Notes: generated from the letters alone by a model not told the origin. A DNA stretch of 64,000 nucleotides from Pseudomonadota bacterium (GCA_022566735.1 JADFIG010000004.1:124001-188000), one strand, 5' to 3'; counted from the stretch's first letter, positions 16,839-25,489 are shown. Program-made: numbers and translations.

Positions 16839-18785
16839 ATGACCCCGCCTGCCGTGCGTGCGACGCCCCGCGTCCTGTCGCTCATCCCCCCGATGACGCA
16901 GCTCAACACGCCGTACCCGTCCACCGCCTACCTCACCGGCTTCCTGCGCCAGCAGGGCGTCGATGCCGTGCAGGAAGACCTGGCCCTGGCCCTGGTGTTG
17001 CGCCTGCTGTCGCGCGCAGGCCTGCAGGCGGTGCGCGAGGTGGTCGATGCCTTGCCGCGCCACCACCCGGGCGCGCGCAGCCCGGCGGTGCGCTCGTTCG
17101 CCGAGCAGGCCGACGCCTACCTCGCCACCATCGACCGCACCATCGCCTTCCTGCAGGGGCGCGATGCCACGCTGGCCCACCGCATCGCCGGCCGCGGCTT
17201 CCTGCCCGAGGGGCCGCGCTTTGCCGCGCTCGACCACTACACCCTGGGCGATCCGCAAGACGACGATGGTGGCGACCCGCTGGCCTGGGCCTTCGGCGCC
17301 CTGGGCCTGCAGGACCGCGCCCGCCACCTCGCCACGCTCTGCCTCAACGACCTGGCCGATGTGCTGCGCGACGCCATCGACCCGCGCTTCGAGTTCGTGC
17401 GCTACGCCGAGTCCCTGGCCATGAGCCAGCCCAGCTTCGACCCGTTGGCCGAGGCCCTGGCCGCGCCGCACAACCTGGTCGACGCCACGCTGTGCGAGCT
17501 GGCGCTGGCGGCCGTCGAGCGGCACCGGCCCGGGCTGATCCTGCTGTCCGTGCCCTTCCCGGGCGCGGTGTACGCGGCCTTGCGCATCGCCCAGGCTGTC
17601 AAGGCGCACCACCCCGACATCCGCATCGCGCTGGGCGGCGGTTTCGTCAACACCGAGCTGCGCGAGCTGGCCGAGCCCCGCGTCTTCGACTTCGTCGACT
17701 TCGTCACCCTGGACGCCGGCGAGCGCCCGCTGCTGGCCCTGCTCGACCACGTGGCCGGTCGCCGCAGCCGCGAGCGCCTGGTGCGCACCTTCGTGCGCGA
17801 CGAGACCGGCGCCGTCAAGCTCATGCAATGGCAAGAGCCCGACGTGCCCTTCAGCGACGTGGGCACGCCCACCTGGGACGGCCTGCCGCTGAACCGGTAC
17901 CTGTCCCTGCTGGACATGCTCAACCCCATGAACCGGCTGTGGTCTGACGGGCGCTGGAACAAGCTCACCGTGGCCCACGGCTGCTACTGGAAGAAGTGCA
18001 GCTTCTGCGATGTCAGCCTGGACTACATCTCGCGCTACGAGGCCGCGTCCGCCGAGGTGCTGGTCGACCGCATCGAGGCCATCGTCGCCGAAACCGGCCA
18101 GACCGGCTTCCATTTCGTCGACGAGGCCGCACCCCCGAAAGTGCTGCGCGCCCTGGCCGAAGAGCTGCTGCGCCGCGGCGTGCAGATCAGCTGGTGGGGC
18201 AATGTGCGCTTCGAGAAAACCTTCACGCCCGAGCTGGCGGAGTTGCTGGCCCAAAGCGGCTGCATCGCCATCTCCGGCGGGCTGGAAGTCGCGTCGGACC
18301 GCCTGCTGCAGCTCATGAAGAAGGGCGTGTCCGTGGCCCAGGTGGCGCGCGTCACCAAGGCCTTCGCGGACGCCGGCATCATGGTCCACGCCTACCTGAT
18401 GTACGGCTTCCCCACCCAGACGGTGCAGGACACGGTCGATGCGCTGGAGTACGTGCGCCAGCTCTTCGAGGCCGGCTGCATCCACTCCGGCTTCTTCCAC
18501 CGCTTCGCCTGCACGGTGCATTCGCCGGTGGGCCTGAACCCGGCCGAGTACGGCATCGAGCTCCTGCCGCTGCCCGAGGGCAGCTTTGCGCGCAACGACG
18601 TCGGCTTCACCGACCCGACCGGCGTGGACCACGACGGCCTGGGCGTGGCGCTCAAAAAAGCCGTCTACAACTTCATGCACGGCAACCTGCTGGAGCAGGA
18701 CGTGCGCGCCTGGTTCGACGTGCGCGTGCCCCGTCCCACGGTGCCGCGCCAGTTCATCGCCCGTGCGCTGGCGGGCCGGGACTGA
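16839..18785 (+). CDS. B12-binding-domain-like radical SAM protein with CX4CX2C motif
   Basis: This is a predicted radical SAM enzyme of unknown reaction. The 648-aa product has an N-terminal cobalamin-domain-like fold (VLSLIPPMTQLNTPYPSTAYLTGF... then RIALGGGFVNTEL at about 265) interrupted by a helical insertion of about 150 residues. No DxHxxG cobalamin motif is seen. The radical SAM core begins at HGCYWKKCSFCD, with cysteines at 382, 387 and 390. This gives CX4CX2C rather than the standard CX3CX2C. SISGGLEV-like and MYGFPTQT segments follow, as in other class B-type proteins. I chose the ATG at 16839; a start at 16893 is also possible. It stands alone, with a 273-bp gap upstream and the CitE-like gene convergent. 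Confidence 0.8.
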   Translation: MTPPAVRATPRVLSLIPPMTQLNTPYPSTAYLTGFLRQQGVDAVQEDLALALVLRLLSRAGLQAVREVVDALPRHHPGARSPAVRSFAEQADAYLATIDRTIAFLQGRDATLAHRIAGRGFLPEGPRFAALDHYTLGDPQDDDGGDPLAWAFGALGLQDRARHLATLCLNDLADVLRDAIDPRFEFVRYAESLAMSQPSFDPLAEALAAPHNLVDATLCELALAAVERHRPGLILLSVPFPGAVYAALRIAQAVKAHHPDIRIALGGGFVNTELRELAEPRVFDFVDFVTLDAGERPLLALLDHVAGRRSRERLVRTFVRDETGAVKLMQWQEPDVPFSDVGTPTWDGLPLNRYLSLLDMLNPMNRLWSDGRWNKLTVAHGCYWKKCSFCDVSLDYISRYEAASAEVLVDRIEAIVAETGQTGFHFVDEAAPPKVLRALAEELLRRGVQISWWGNVRFEKTFTPELAELLAQSGCIAISGGLEVASDRLLQLMKKGVSVAQVARVTKAFADAGIMVHAYLMYGFPTQTVQDTVDALEYVRQLFEAGCIHSGFFHRFACTVHSPVGLNPAEYGIELLPLPEGSFARNDVGFTDPTGVDHDGLGVALKKAVYNFMHGNLLEQDVRAWFDVRVPRPTVPRQFIARALAGRD

Positions 18786-18803
18786 GGCGCGCGGCCTGGC
18801 GCG

Positions 18804-19817
18804 TCAGCCGAAGAAGGCCTCGCGGATCTCCACCGGCAGCGGCTGCCCGGTCAGCCAGGCGCGCTCCAGCACGTACCAGTAGTGGCGGTAGCTGGCGCGG
18901 TCGTGCAGCACGCCGTGGTACGACGTGGGCGCCCAGTGGGCCGCCTGCGCGGCACTCAGGATGTCCACCGCGTCGTCCACCTCCGAGACCACCGGCGCGA
19001 AGGCGTCGATGATCACCGGGATCTGGTCTGGATGGATGCTCCACATGCGCGTGTAGCCCAGCTCGCGGCTGGCGCGTTCGGCCGCCTTCGACAGCGCCCG
19101 GGTGTCCTTGAACTCGGTGACCACACAGTGCGAGGGCGTGATGCGCGCGGCGTGGCAGGCCTCGGCGATCTCCATCTTGGCGCGCAGCACCAGCGGGTGC
19201 GCGAACTGGCCCTGCACCCCCATGGCCGATGCCGGGATGGCGCCGCGGTGCTCCGAGACGAAATCCATCAACCCGAAGGACAGCGACTCCAGCCCCGGCA
19301 GGGCGGCGATCTCCGCCACCTCGCGCAGCCCGCTGAGCGTCTCGATCAGGCCATGCACCGGGATGACCTGGCTGACCCCGTGCTTGATGCGCGCCGCCTT
19401 GATCGCCTCGATGGCGCGGCGTGTGTCGTTCACATGGGCCAGCTTGGGCACCATGATGTAGGCCAGCTTCGTGCCCGCCAGCCCCACCAGGGTGTCGATG
19501 TCGTCCTCGAAGCGCTCGTGCGCCACGTCGTGCACCCGCGCGCCCACGCGGCCCCAGGCATTGGCCGGGCTGTTGAGCAACTCGGCCACCAGCAAGGCGT
19601 GCTCGTGCTCGCCGCCCACCGGAGCGCCATCCTCCAGGTCCAGCGTCACGTCGAAGACGGCGCGCCCGGCCGCCTCGGCCATCTCGGCCTGCAGCGCCAG
19701 GCTCTTGCGCATGCGCGCCTCCACGCCCGCGTAGTGGTCGCACACGGGCAGGTGAGGGGTGGCCACATCGGCGCCGAACAGCGCGTGGCGGGGATGGATG
19801 GTGGTCAGCGTGGACAT
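18804..19817 (-). CDS. HpcH/HpaI aldolase / citrate lyase beta-like CoA-ester lyase
   Basis: The 337-aa protein belongs to the CitE/HpcH aldolase family that cleaves or forms malyl-CoA-type esters with Mg2+. Visible are DVTLDLEDGAP (about residues 55-65, acidic metal-site region), IMVPKLAH, IPVHGLIET (substrate-site Glu) and SIHPDQI near residue 268. Members of this type include L-malyl-CoA/beta-methylmalyl-CoA lyase, but the exact substrate cannot be decided from sequence alone. The ATG at 19817 follows CAGGA. The gene lies downstream of mdh in the same direction but is separated by a clear terminator, so it probably has its own promoter or depends on read-through. Confidence 0.82.
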   Translation of the reverse strand: MSTLTTIHPRHALFGADVATPHLPVCDHYAGVEARMRKSLALQAEMAEAAGRAVFDVTLDLEDGAPVGGEHEHALLVAELLNSPANAWGRVGARVHDVAHERFEDDIDTLVGLAGTKLAYIMVPKLAHVNDTRRAIEAIKAARIKHGVSQVIPVHGLIETLSGLREVAEIAALPGLESLSFGLMDFVSEHRGAIPASAMGVQGQFAHPLVLRAKMEIAEACHAARITPSHCVVTEFKDTRALSKAAERASRELGYTRMWSIHPDQIPVIIDAFAPVVSEVDDAVDILSAAQAAHWAPTSYHGVLHDRASYRHYWYVLERAWLTGQPLPVEIREAFFG

Positions 19818-19845
19818 CGCGGCATCCTGCAGCAAGACGGGGACA

Positions 19846-19881
19846 AAAACAAAAAGCCGGCCAACCCGAAGGTCGCCGGCT
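19846..19881 (-). terminator. Rho-independent terminator of mdh
   Basis: On the minus strand AGCCGGC/GCCGGCT (19875-19881 with 19856-19862) forms a stem with a 12-nt loop, followed by UUUUUGUUUUUG. It lies 43 bp after the mdh stop and 29 bp before the start of the CitE-like gene. Confidence 0.85.
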
Positions 19882-19924
19882 CTCATTGTGCTGCAGCCCG
19901 CGAAGGCTGCGTCACCTCATGGCA

Positions 19925-20911
19925 TCACAGCAGGTGCTTGACGCCGTCTTGCTCGCCTTGCAGCTCGGCCAGGGTCTTGTTGATGCACTCTTGCGAGAAG
20001 GCATCGATCTCCAGGCCTTCGACGATCTTGTACTCGCCGTTTTCGGTGGTCACGGGGAAGCCGAACACGATGCCGGCGGGGATGCCGTACTCGCCGTTCG
20101 AAGGCACGCCCATGGTGACCCATTCGCCGTTGGAGCCCAGGGCCCAGTCACGGATGTGGTCGATGGCGGCGTTGGCAGCCGAAGCGGCCGACGACAGGCC
20201 GCGGGCGGCGATGATGGCGGCGCCACGCTTGCCCACGGTCGGCAGGAAGGTGTCGGCGTTCCAGACCTGGTCGTTGACCAGGTCCTTGATCGACTTGCCG
20301 TTCGTGGTGGCGAAGCGGTAGTCGGCGTACATCGTGGGCGAGTGGTTGCCCCACACGGTCAGCTTGCGGATGTCGCCCACCTTGGTGCCGGTCTTGGCGG
20401 CCAGCTGCGAGGCAGCGCGGTTGTGGTCCAGGCGCAGCATGGCGGTGAAGTTCTTGGCCGGCAGGTCCGGGGCCGACTTCATGGCGATGTAGGCGTTGGT
20501 GTTGGCGGGGTTGCCGACGACCAGCACCTTGACGTTGCGCGAAGCCACGGCGTTCAGGGCCTTGCCCTGGGCGGTGAAGATCTGGGCGTTGGCGGCCAGC
20601 AGGTCGGCGCGCTCCATGCCGGGGCCACGGGGACGGGCGCCGACCAGCAGGGCGTAGTCGGTGTCCTTGAAGGCTTGCAGGGGGTCGGAGTGGGCTTCGA
20701 TGCCGGCCAGCAGCGGGAAAGCGCAGTCTTCCAGTTCCATGATCACGCCCTTCAGGGCGTTCTGGGCCTTCTCATCGGGGATTTCCAGCAGCTGCAGGAT
20801 GACGGGCTGGTCCTTGCCCAGCATTTCGCCCGAGGCGATGCGGAACAGGAGGGCGTAACCGATTTGGCCAGCGGCGCCGGTGACGGCGACGCGAACGGGT
20901 GCTTTGCTCAT
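19925..20911 (-). CDS. mdh: Malate dehydrogenase
   Basis: Mdh oxidises malate to oxaloacetate with NAD in the TCA cycle. The 328-aa protein is of the long (MDH type 2) kind common in betaproteobacteria. It starts with the dinucleotide-fold motif [12 protein letters not shown], carries the substrate-binding Arg segment [11 protein letters not shown] (about 92-102), GNPANTNA and the catalytic [11 protein letters not shown] (about 187). A GGAG site precedes the ATG. Upstream on the minus strand is a sigma-70-like promoter (TTGACG, 17 bp, TAGACT; 20997-20969), with an 18-bp inverted repeat immediately before its -35. It diverges from a GntR-type regulator. Confidence 0.97.
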   Translation of the reverse strand: MSKAPVRVAVTGAAGQIGYALLFRIASGEMLGKDQPVILQLLEIPDEKAQNALKGVIMELEDCAFPLLAGIEAHSDPLQAFKDTDYALLVGARPRGPGMERADLLAANAQIFTAQGKALNAVASRNVKVLVVGNPANTNAYIAMKSAPDLPAKNFTAMLRLDHNRAASQLAAKTGTKVGDIRKLTVWGNHSPTMYADYRFATTNGKSIKDLVNDQVWNADTFLPTVGKRGAAIIAARGLSSAASAANAAIDHIRDWALGSNGEWVTMGVPSNGEYGIPAGIVFGFPVTTENGEYKIVEGLEIDAFSQECINKTLAELQGEQDGVKHLL

Positions 20912-20968
20912 GGCAACTCCGAAATGAGAAGGGGGGTAAGAAAGACGGCAAGTGTAGCGTCGCGCGGC

Positions 20969-20997
20969 AGTCTAGGCACATTGCCCCACTGCGTCAA
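20969..20997 (-). promoter_or_regulatory. Sigma-70-type promoter of mdh
   Basis: The minus strand shows TTGACG (20997-20992), a 17-bp spacer and TAGACT (20974-20969): 5 of 6 and 4 of 6 consensus positions. Transcription would begin about 50 bp before the mdh ATG. The operator candidate at 21005-21022 begins 8 bp upstream of the -35. Confidence 0.55.
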
Positions 20998-21004
20998 TGA
21001 TCTT

Positions 21005-21022
21005 ATGTCTTATATATGACAT
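21005..21022. promoter_or_regulatory. Operator candidate in the mdh-gntR divergent region
   Basis: ATGTCTTATATATGACAT is an inverted repeat (ATGTC ... GACAT). The same pattern, GTCT N3 A N A N GAC, recurs before acnB (6665-6682, 14 of 18 identical) and sdhC (22036-22053, 13 of 18 identical). It lies between divergent mdh and the GntR-type regulator, a common place for autoregulatory sites. Confidence 0.6.
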
Positions 21023-21150
21023 CATCCAACCCTTCCGTGGACTTCTGGTCGCAGTTGTGGTGCAATGACGCCCGTTCGTCCGAGCCTGACCCGGGCTCGG
21101 TCCGGGCCGACGCTGATCCACCCGATCGCCTTTTCACATCCTGACACGCC

Positions 21151-21996
21151 GTGGTGACCCCTCCGTCCCTTTCTGCTGCGCAAGACCCGCTGCCCGTCGG
21201 CGGCGCGTCGCTCACTGCGGGCGCGGCGACAGGGCTGTCTGGCGCGGCATCCACCGCGGCCGCGGCTTCGGTGGCCCCCTCGTTCAGCCCGCTCTACCAG
21301 CAGATCAAGACCCTGATCCTGCGCAGCCTGCAAGGCGGCGAGTGGCGCCCCGGTGAAGCCATCCCCTCCGAAATCGACCTCGCTGCCCGTTTCAAGGTCA
21401 GCCAGGGCACGGTGCGCAAGGCGGTCGACGAACTCGCTGCCGAAAACCTGCTGGTGCGCCGCCAGGGCAAGGGCACCTTCGTGGCCACCCACGCGGAAGA
21501 GCAGGTCCAGTACCGCTTCCTGCGCCTGGCCCCCGACATCCCCGACAACACCCCTGGTGCCGCGCGCCGCGAATTCCTCGACTGCCGCCGCCTGGTCGCG
21601 CCCGCCGATGTGGCGGCCTCGCTGCAGTTGCAGGCCGGTGAGCAGGTGCTGGAAATCCGCCGCGTGCTGCATTTCGCGGGGCAGCCGGTCGTGCTCGATG
21701 ACATCTGGCTGCCGGCGCACCTCTTCAAGGGCCTGACTGCCGAGCGCCTGAGCGAATACCGCGGCCCGATGTACGGCCTGTTTGAAACCGAATTTGGCGT
21801 GCGCATGATCCGCGCCGAGGAAAAACTGCGCGCCGTGGCGGCGCACTCCTCGGTGGCCGGGCTGCTGCAGGTCGAGCCTGGCGCGCCGCTGCTGAGCGTC
21901 GAGCGCCTGGCCTTCACTTATGGCGATCAGCCCGTGGAATTGCGCCGTGGCCTCTACCGCACCGATCGGCACTACTACCGCAACGAATTGAGCTGA
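21151..21996 (+). CDS. GntR-family regulator with UTRA effector domain
   Basis: This is a predicted DNA-binding transcription factor of the HutC/UTRA subgroup. The start is GTG (21151 or 21154). The first 45 or so residues are Ala/Ser-rich and probably disordered. The winged helix follows (YQQIKTLILRSLQGGEWRPG ... LAARFKVSQGTVRKAVDEL ... RRQGKGTFVA, about 50-115), then a UTRA ligand domain (about 125-270) ending with the typical ERLAFTYGDQPVELRRGLYRTDR. Lying between mdh and sdhC, it is a good candidate to control TCA genes; three similar palindromes (before mdh/gntR, acnB and sdhC) support this. The effector is unknown; an organic acid is plausible. Confidence 0.88.
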   Translation: MVTPPSLSAAQDPLPVGGASLTAGAATGLSGAASTAAAASVAPSFSPLYQQIKTLILRSLQGGEWRPGEAIPSEIDLAARFKVSQGTVRKAVDELAAENLLVRRQGKGTFVATHAEEQVQYRFLRLAPDIPDNTPGAARREFLDCRRLVAPADVAASLQLQAGEQVLEIRRVLHFAGQPVVLDDIWLPAHLFKGLTAERLSEYRGPMYGLFETEFGVRMIRAEEKLRAVAAHSSVAGLLQVEPGAPLLSVERLAFTYGDQPVELRRGLYRTDRHYYRNELS

Positions 21997-22035
21997 ACGG
22001 CATCCATCTTCACGTGTTCGCGTCTGGCCGGTGAT

Positions 22036-22053
22036 CTGTCTCGCAGATGACAT
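22036..22053. promoter_or_regulatory. Operator candidate upstream of sdhC
   Basis: CTGTCTCGCAGATGACAT shares TGTCT-N5-ATGACATCA with the mdh/gntR site at identical spacing. A TAAAAT -10 candidate for sdhC lies at 22089-22094. The left half fits less well than at the other two sites. Confidence 0.5.
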
Positions 22054-22144
22054 CAGGGCAGGCGGGTCTGAGGGCATGGGGATTGCCCTAAAATCCCTGG
22101 ATTCTTCGACAGATTTTTGACGCTCGGCAGGAGCCTTCATCAAC

Positions 22145-22564
22145 ATGGCTGATAACGCGAAAACCCCACGCCCCGTCTACCGGAACATCCACATCACGGA
22201 CATCGTGTCGTACCGGCTTCCCCCTGCCGGCATCGTCTCGATCCTGCACCGCATCAGTGGCGCAGTGTTGTTCCTGCTGATGCCCTTCATCGTCTGGATG
22301 TTCGACACCAGCGTCTCTTCGGAGATCTCCTTCGGCGAGTTCACCTCGGTGTTCCGCGGCGATGCCGGCTGGTTCTTCAAGCTCATCGCCCTGGGTCTGA
22401 TCTGGGCCTACCTGCACCACTTCGTCGCCGGCGTGCGCCACCTGATCATGGACGCCACCCACTCCGTCAGCAAGGAGCAGGGCCACTCCACCGCCATCGT
22501 CACGCTGGCGCTGAGCACGGGCCTGACCGTGGTGCTGGGCGCCAAGCTGTTCGGCCTGTTCTGA
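22145..22564 (+). CDS. sdhC: Succinate dehydrogenase cytochrome b556 subunit
   Basis: SdhC is one of two membrane anchors of complex II; it helps bind heme b and ubiquinone. The 139-aa protein has three predicted membrane helices (about 33-55, 75-97 and 115-137). SILHRISG near residue 31 contains the quinone-site Ser/Arg region, and YLHHFVAGVRHLIMD contains the candidate heme-ligand His. A CAGGAG site lies upstream. It is first in sdhC-sdhD-sdhA-sdhB-sdhE, with 34 bp to sdhD. A TAAAAT -10 (22089) and an operator candidate lie in its 148-bp leader. Confidence 0.95.
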   Translation: MADNAKTPRPVYRNIHITDIVSYRLPPAGIVSILHRISGAVLFLLMPFIVWMFDTSVSSEISFGEFTSVFRGDAGWFFKLIALGLIWAYLHHFVAGVRHLIMDATHSVSKEQGHSTAIVTLALSTGLTVVLGAKLFGLF

Positions 22565-22598
22565 TCCCCACGTCGCTTCCCGTTCCAGGAAAACAACC

Positions 22599-22961
22599 AT
22601 GTCTCAAAACTACGGAACCAAGCGCATCGTCACCGGTGCGCACTATGGCCTGCGTGACTGGCTTGCCCAGCGCATCACGGCCGTGCTGATGGCCCTGTTC
22701 ACCGTCGTCCTGCTGGTGCAGGTGCTGACGGCCAGCAGCCTCGACTACTACAGCTGGTCCGCCATCTTTGCCCAGCAGTGGATGAAGACCCTGACCTTCG
22801 TCGTCATCATCTCGCTGCTCTACCACGCCTGGGTGGGCGTGCGCGACATCTGGATGGACTACGTCAAGCCCGTGGGCGTGCGCCTGGCCCTGCAGGTGTT
22901 CACCCTCGTGTGGCTGGTCGGCTGTGCCGGCTGGGCCATCCAAGTGCTCTGGAGACTGTAA
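22599..22961 (+). CDS. sdhD: Succinate dehydrogenase membrane anchor subunit
   Basis: SdhD is the second membrane anchor of complex II. The 120-aa protein has three hydrophobic helices (about 27-47, 62-82 and 96-118). The sequence YHAWVGVRDIWMDYVKPVG (about 73-91) carries the conserved His and the Asp-Tyr of the heme/quinone site. The gene is followed by sdhA after only 3 bp, so translation is probably coupled. Confidence 0.95.
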   Translation: MSQNYGTKRIVTGAHYGLRDWLAQRITAVLMALFTVVLLVQVLTASSLDYYSWSAIFAQQWMKTLTFVVIISLLYHAWVGVRDIWMDYVKPVGVRLALQVFTLVWLVGCAGWAIQVLWRL

Positions 22962-22964
22962 AAA

Positions 22965-24737
22965 ATGACCGCTACCTCTCTTCCTACCCGCAAGTTTGAT
23001 GTCGTGATCGTGGGTGCCGGCGGTTCCGGCATGCGCGCTTCCCTGCAGCTGTCGCGCGCCGGCCTCAACGTGGCCGTGCTGTCCAAGGTCTTCCCGACCC
23101 GCTCGCACACCGTGGCAGCCCAAGGCGGCATCGGTGCCTCGCTGGGCAACATGTCCGAAGACAACTGGCACTACCACTTCTACGACACCATCAAGGGCTC
23201 CGACTGGCTGGGCGACCAGGACGCCATCGAGTTCATGTGCCGTGAAGCACCGAAGGTCGTGTACGAACTCGAACACTTCGGCATGCCCTTCGACCGCAAC
23301 GCCGACGGCACCATCTACCAGCGTCCGTTCGGTGGCCACACCGCCAACTACGGCGAAAAGCCTGTGCAACGCGCTTGCGCCGCCGCTGACCGCACCGGCC
23401 ACGCCCTGCTGCACACCCTGTACCAGCAAAACGTCAAGGCCCGCACCCAGTTCTTCGTGGAGTGGATGGCCCTCGACCTGATCCGCGACGCCGAAGGCGA
23501 CGTGGTCGGCGTGACCGCCCTGGAAATGGAAACCGGCGACGTGCACGTGCTGCACGCCAAGACCGTGCTGTTCGCCACCGGTGGCGCCGGCCGCATCTAC
23601 CAGGCTTCCACCAACGCCTTCATCAACACCGGCGACGGCCTGGGCATGGCTGCCCGCGCCAACATCCCGCTGGAAGACATGGAGTTCTGGCAGTTCCACC
23701 CCACCGGCGTGGCCGGTGCCGGCGTGCTGCTGACCGAAGGCTGCCGCGGTGAAGGTGCCATCCTGCGCAACGCCAACGGCGAGCGCTTCATGGAGCGCTA
23801 TGCCCCGACCCTGAAGGACCTGGCCCCGCGTGACTTCGTGTCCCGCTCCATGGACCAGGAAATCAAGGAAGGCCGTGGCTGTGGTCCCAACAAGGACTAC
23901 GTGGTGCTGGACATGACCCACCTGGGCGCCGAGACCATCATGAAGCGCCTGCCCTCGGTGTTCGAGATCGGCCACAACTTCGCCAACGTCGACATCACCA
24001 AGGAGCCGATCCCCGTCGTGCCGACCATCCACTACCAGATGGGTGGCATCCCGACGAACGTGCACGGCCAGGTCGTGGTGCCCAACAACGGCATCCACAA
24101 CGAGGTCATCAACGGCCTCTACGCCGTGGGCGAGTGCTCCTGCGTGTCGGTGCACGGCGCCAACCGCCTGGGCACCAACTCGCTGCTCGACCTGGTGGTG
24201 TTCGGCCGTGCCGCCGGCAACCACATCGTCGAGTTCGCCAGCAAGACCAAGTCGCACAAGCCCCTGCCCAAGGACGCTGCCGACTACACCCTGTCGCGCC
24301 TGGCCCGCCTGGAAGCCGCCAAGAACGGCGAGTACTGCCAGGACGTCGCCAACGACATCCGCTCGACCATGCAGAAGCACGCTGGCGTGTTCCGCACGCA
24401 GGCCTCCATGGACGAAGGCGTCAAGAAGATCGCCGAAGTGCGCGAGCGCGTGAAGCACATCGGCCTGAAGGACAACTCCAAGGTCTTCAACACCGCCCGC
24501 ATCGAGGCCCTGGAAGTGGACAACCTGATCGAGGCCGCACAAGCCACGATGGTGGCCGCTGCCGCCCGCCAGGAAAGCCGTGGCGCCCACGCTCACGACG
24601 ACTTCCCGAACCGCGACGACGACAACTGGATGCGTCACTCGCTGTGGTACTCCGAAGGCAATCGCCTGGACTACAAGCCGGTGGTGCTCAAGCCCCTGAC
24701 GGCCGAGTCCGTGCCGCCCAAGGCCCGCACGTTCTGA
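22965..24737 (+). CDS. sdhA: Succinate dehydrogenase flavoprotein subunit
   Basis: SdhA oxidises succinate to fumarate on the cytoplasmic face of complex II, using covalent FAD. The 590-aa protein shows VIVGAGGSGMRASLQL (FAD fold, about 13-28) and SHTVAAQGG, whose His is the FAD attachment site. It also has HPTGVAGAGVL, the catalytic Arg region (RGEGAIL), MGGIPTN and GECSCVSVHGANRLG near residue 389. The usual C-terminal helical domain ends in KARTF. The length is standard. It is third in the sdh operon. Confidence 0.97.
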   Translation: MTATSLPTRKFDVVIVGAGGSGMRASLQLSRAGLNVAVLSKVFPTRSHTVAAQGGIGASLGNMSEDNWHYHFYDTIKGSDWLGDQDAIEFMCREAPKVVYELEHFGMPFDRNADGTIYQRPFGGHTANYGEKPVQRACAAADRTGHALLHTLYQQNVKARTQFFVEWMALDLIRDAEGDVVGVTALEMETGDVHVLHAKTVLFATGGAGRIYQASTNAFINTGDGLGMAARANIPLEDMEFWQFHPTGVAGAGVLLTEGCRGEGAILRNANGERFMERYAPTLKDLAPRDFVSRSMDQEIKEGRGCGPNKDYVVLDMTHLGAETIMKRLPSVFEIGHNFANVDITKEPIPVVPTIHYQMGGIPTNVHGQVVVPNNGIHNEVINGLYAVGECSCVSVHGANRLGTNSLLDLVVFGRAAGNHIVEFASKTKSHKPLPKDAADYTLSRLARLEAAKNGEYCQDVANDIRSTMQKHAGVFRTQASMDEGVKKIAEVRERVKHIGLKDNSKVFNTARIEALEVDNLIEAAQATMVAAAARQESRGAHAHDDFPNRDDDNWMRHSLWYSEGNRLDYKPVVLKPLTAESVPPKARTF

Positions 24738-24767
24738 TCGACGCGATCCAGCATTGAGGAATCCAAC

Positions 24768-25475
24768 ATGAGCCAAAAGCGCACTTTCCAGATCTACCGC
24801 TACGACCCCGACAGGGACGCCAAGCCGTACATGCAGACCATCGAGATCGAACTCGAAGGCAACGAACGCATGCTGCTGGACGCCCTGGTCAAGCTCAAGA
24901 AGGTCGATCCGTCCATCGCTTTCCGCCGCTCCTGCCGTGAAGGCGTGTGCGGTTCGGACGCCATGAACATCAACGGCAAGAACGGTCTGGCCTGTCTGAC
25001 CAACCTGCGCACGCTGCCCCAGACCATCGTTCTGAAGCCGCTGCCGGGCCTGCCCGTGATCCGCGACCTGCACGTGGACATGACGCAGTTCTTCAAGCAG
25101 TACAACTCCATCAAGCCCTACCTCATCAACGACACGCCGCCGCCCGAGAAGGAGCGTCTGCAGTCGCCCGAGGAGCGTGAGGAGCTCGACGGCCTGTACG
25201 AGTGCATCCTGTGCGCCAGCTGCTCGACCAGCTGCCCCAGCTTCTGGTGGAACCCCGACAAGTTCGTGGGCCCCGCCGGTCTGCTGCAGGCCTACCGCTT
25301 CATCGCCGACAGCCGCGACGAAGGCACGGCCGAGCGCCTGGACAACCTGGAAGACCCGTACCGCCTGTTCCGCTGCCACACCATCATGAACTGTGTGGAT
25401 GTCTGCCCGAAGCACCTGAACCCGACCAAGGCCATCGGCAAGATCAAGGAGCTGATGGTCAAGCGCGCCGTCTGA
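24768..25475 (+). CDS. sdhB: Succinate dehydrogenase iron-sulfur subunit
   Basis: SdhB passes electrons from FAD to ubiquinone through three Fe-S clusters. The 235-aa protein has the [2Fe-2S] ligands in CREGVCGSDAM and a further Cys in LACLTN (about 58-82). The [4Fe-4S] ligands are in CILCASCSTSCP (about 146-157) and the [3Fe-4S] ligands in CHTIMNCVDVCP (about 203-214). All cysteines are present. It starts 30 bp after sdhA. Confidence 0.97.
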   Translation: MSQKRTFQIYRYDPDRDAKPYMQTIEIELEGNERMLLDALVKLKKVDPSIAFRRSCREGVCGSDAMNINGKNGLACLTNLRTLPQTIVLKPLPGLPVIRDLHVDMTQFFKQYNSIKPYLINDTPPPEKERLQSPEEREELDGLYECILCASCSTSCPSFWWNPDKFVGPAGLLQAYRFIADSRDEGTAERLDNLEDPYRLFRCHTIMNCVDVCPKHLNPTKAIGKIKELMVKRAV

Positions 25476-25489
25476 CGCGCATCCTCCGC

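Noticed and set aside
16566-18680. N-terminal extension that would enlarge the PEP-CTERM protein to over 900 residues
   Set aside because: It runs antisense to the radical SAM gene. The internal ATG at 16565 has a good ribosome site and begins a clean signal peptide.
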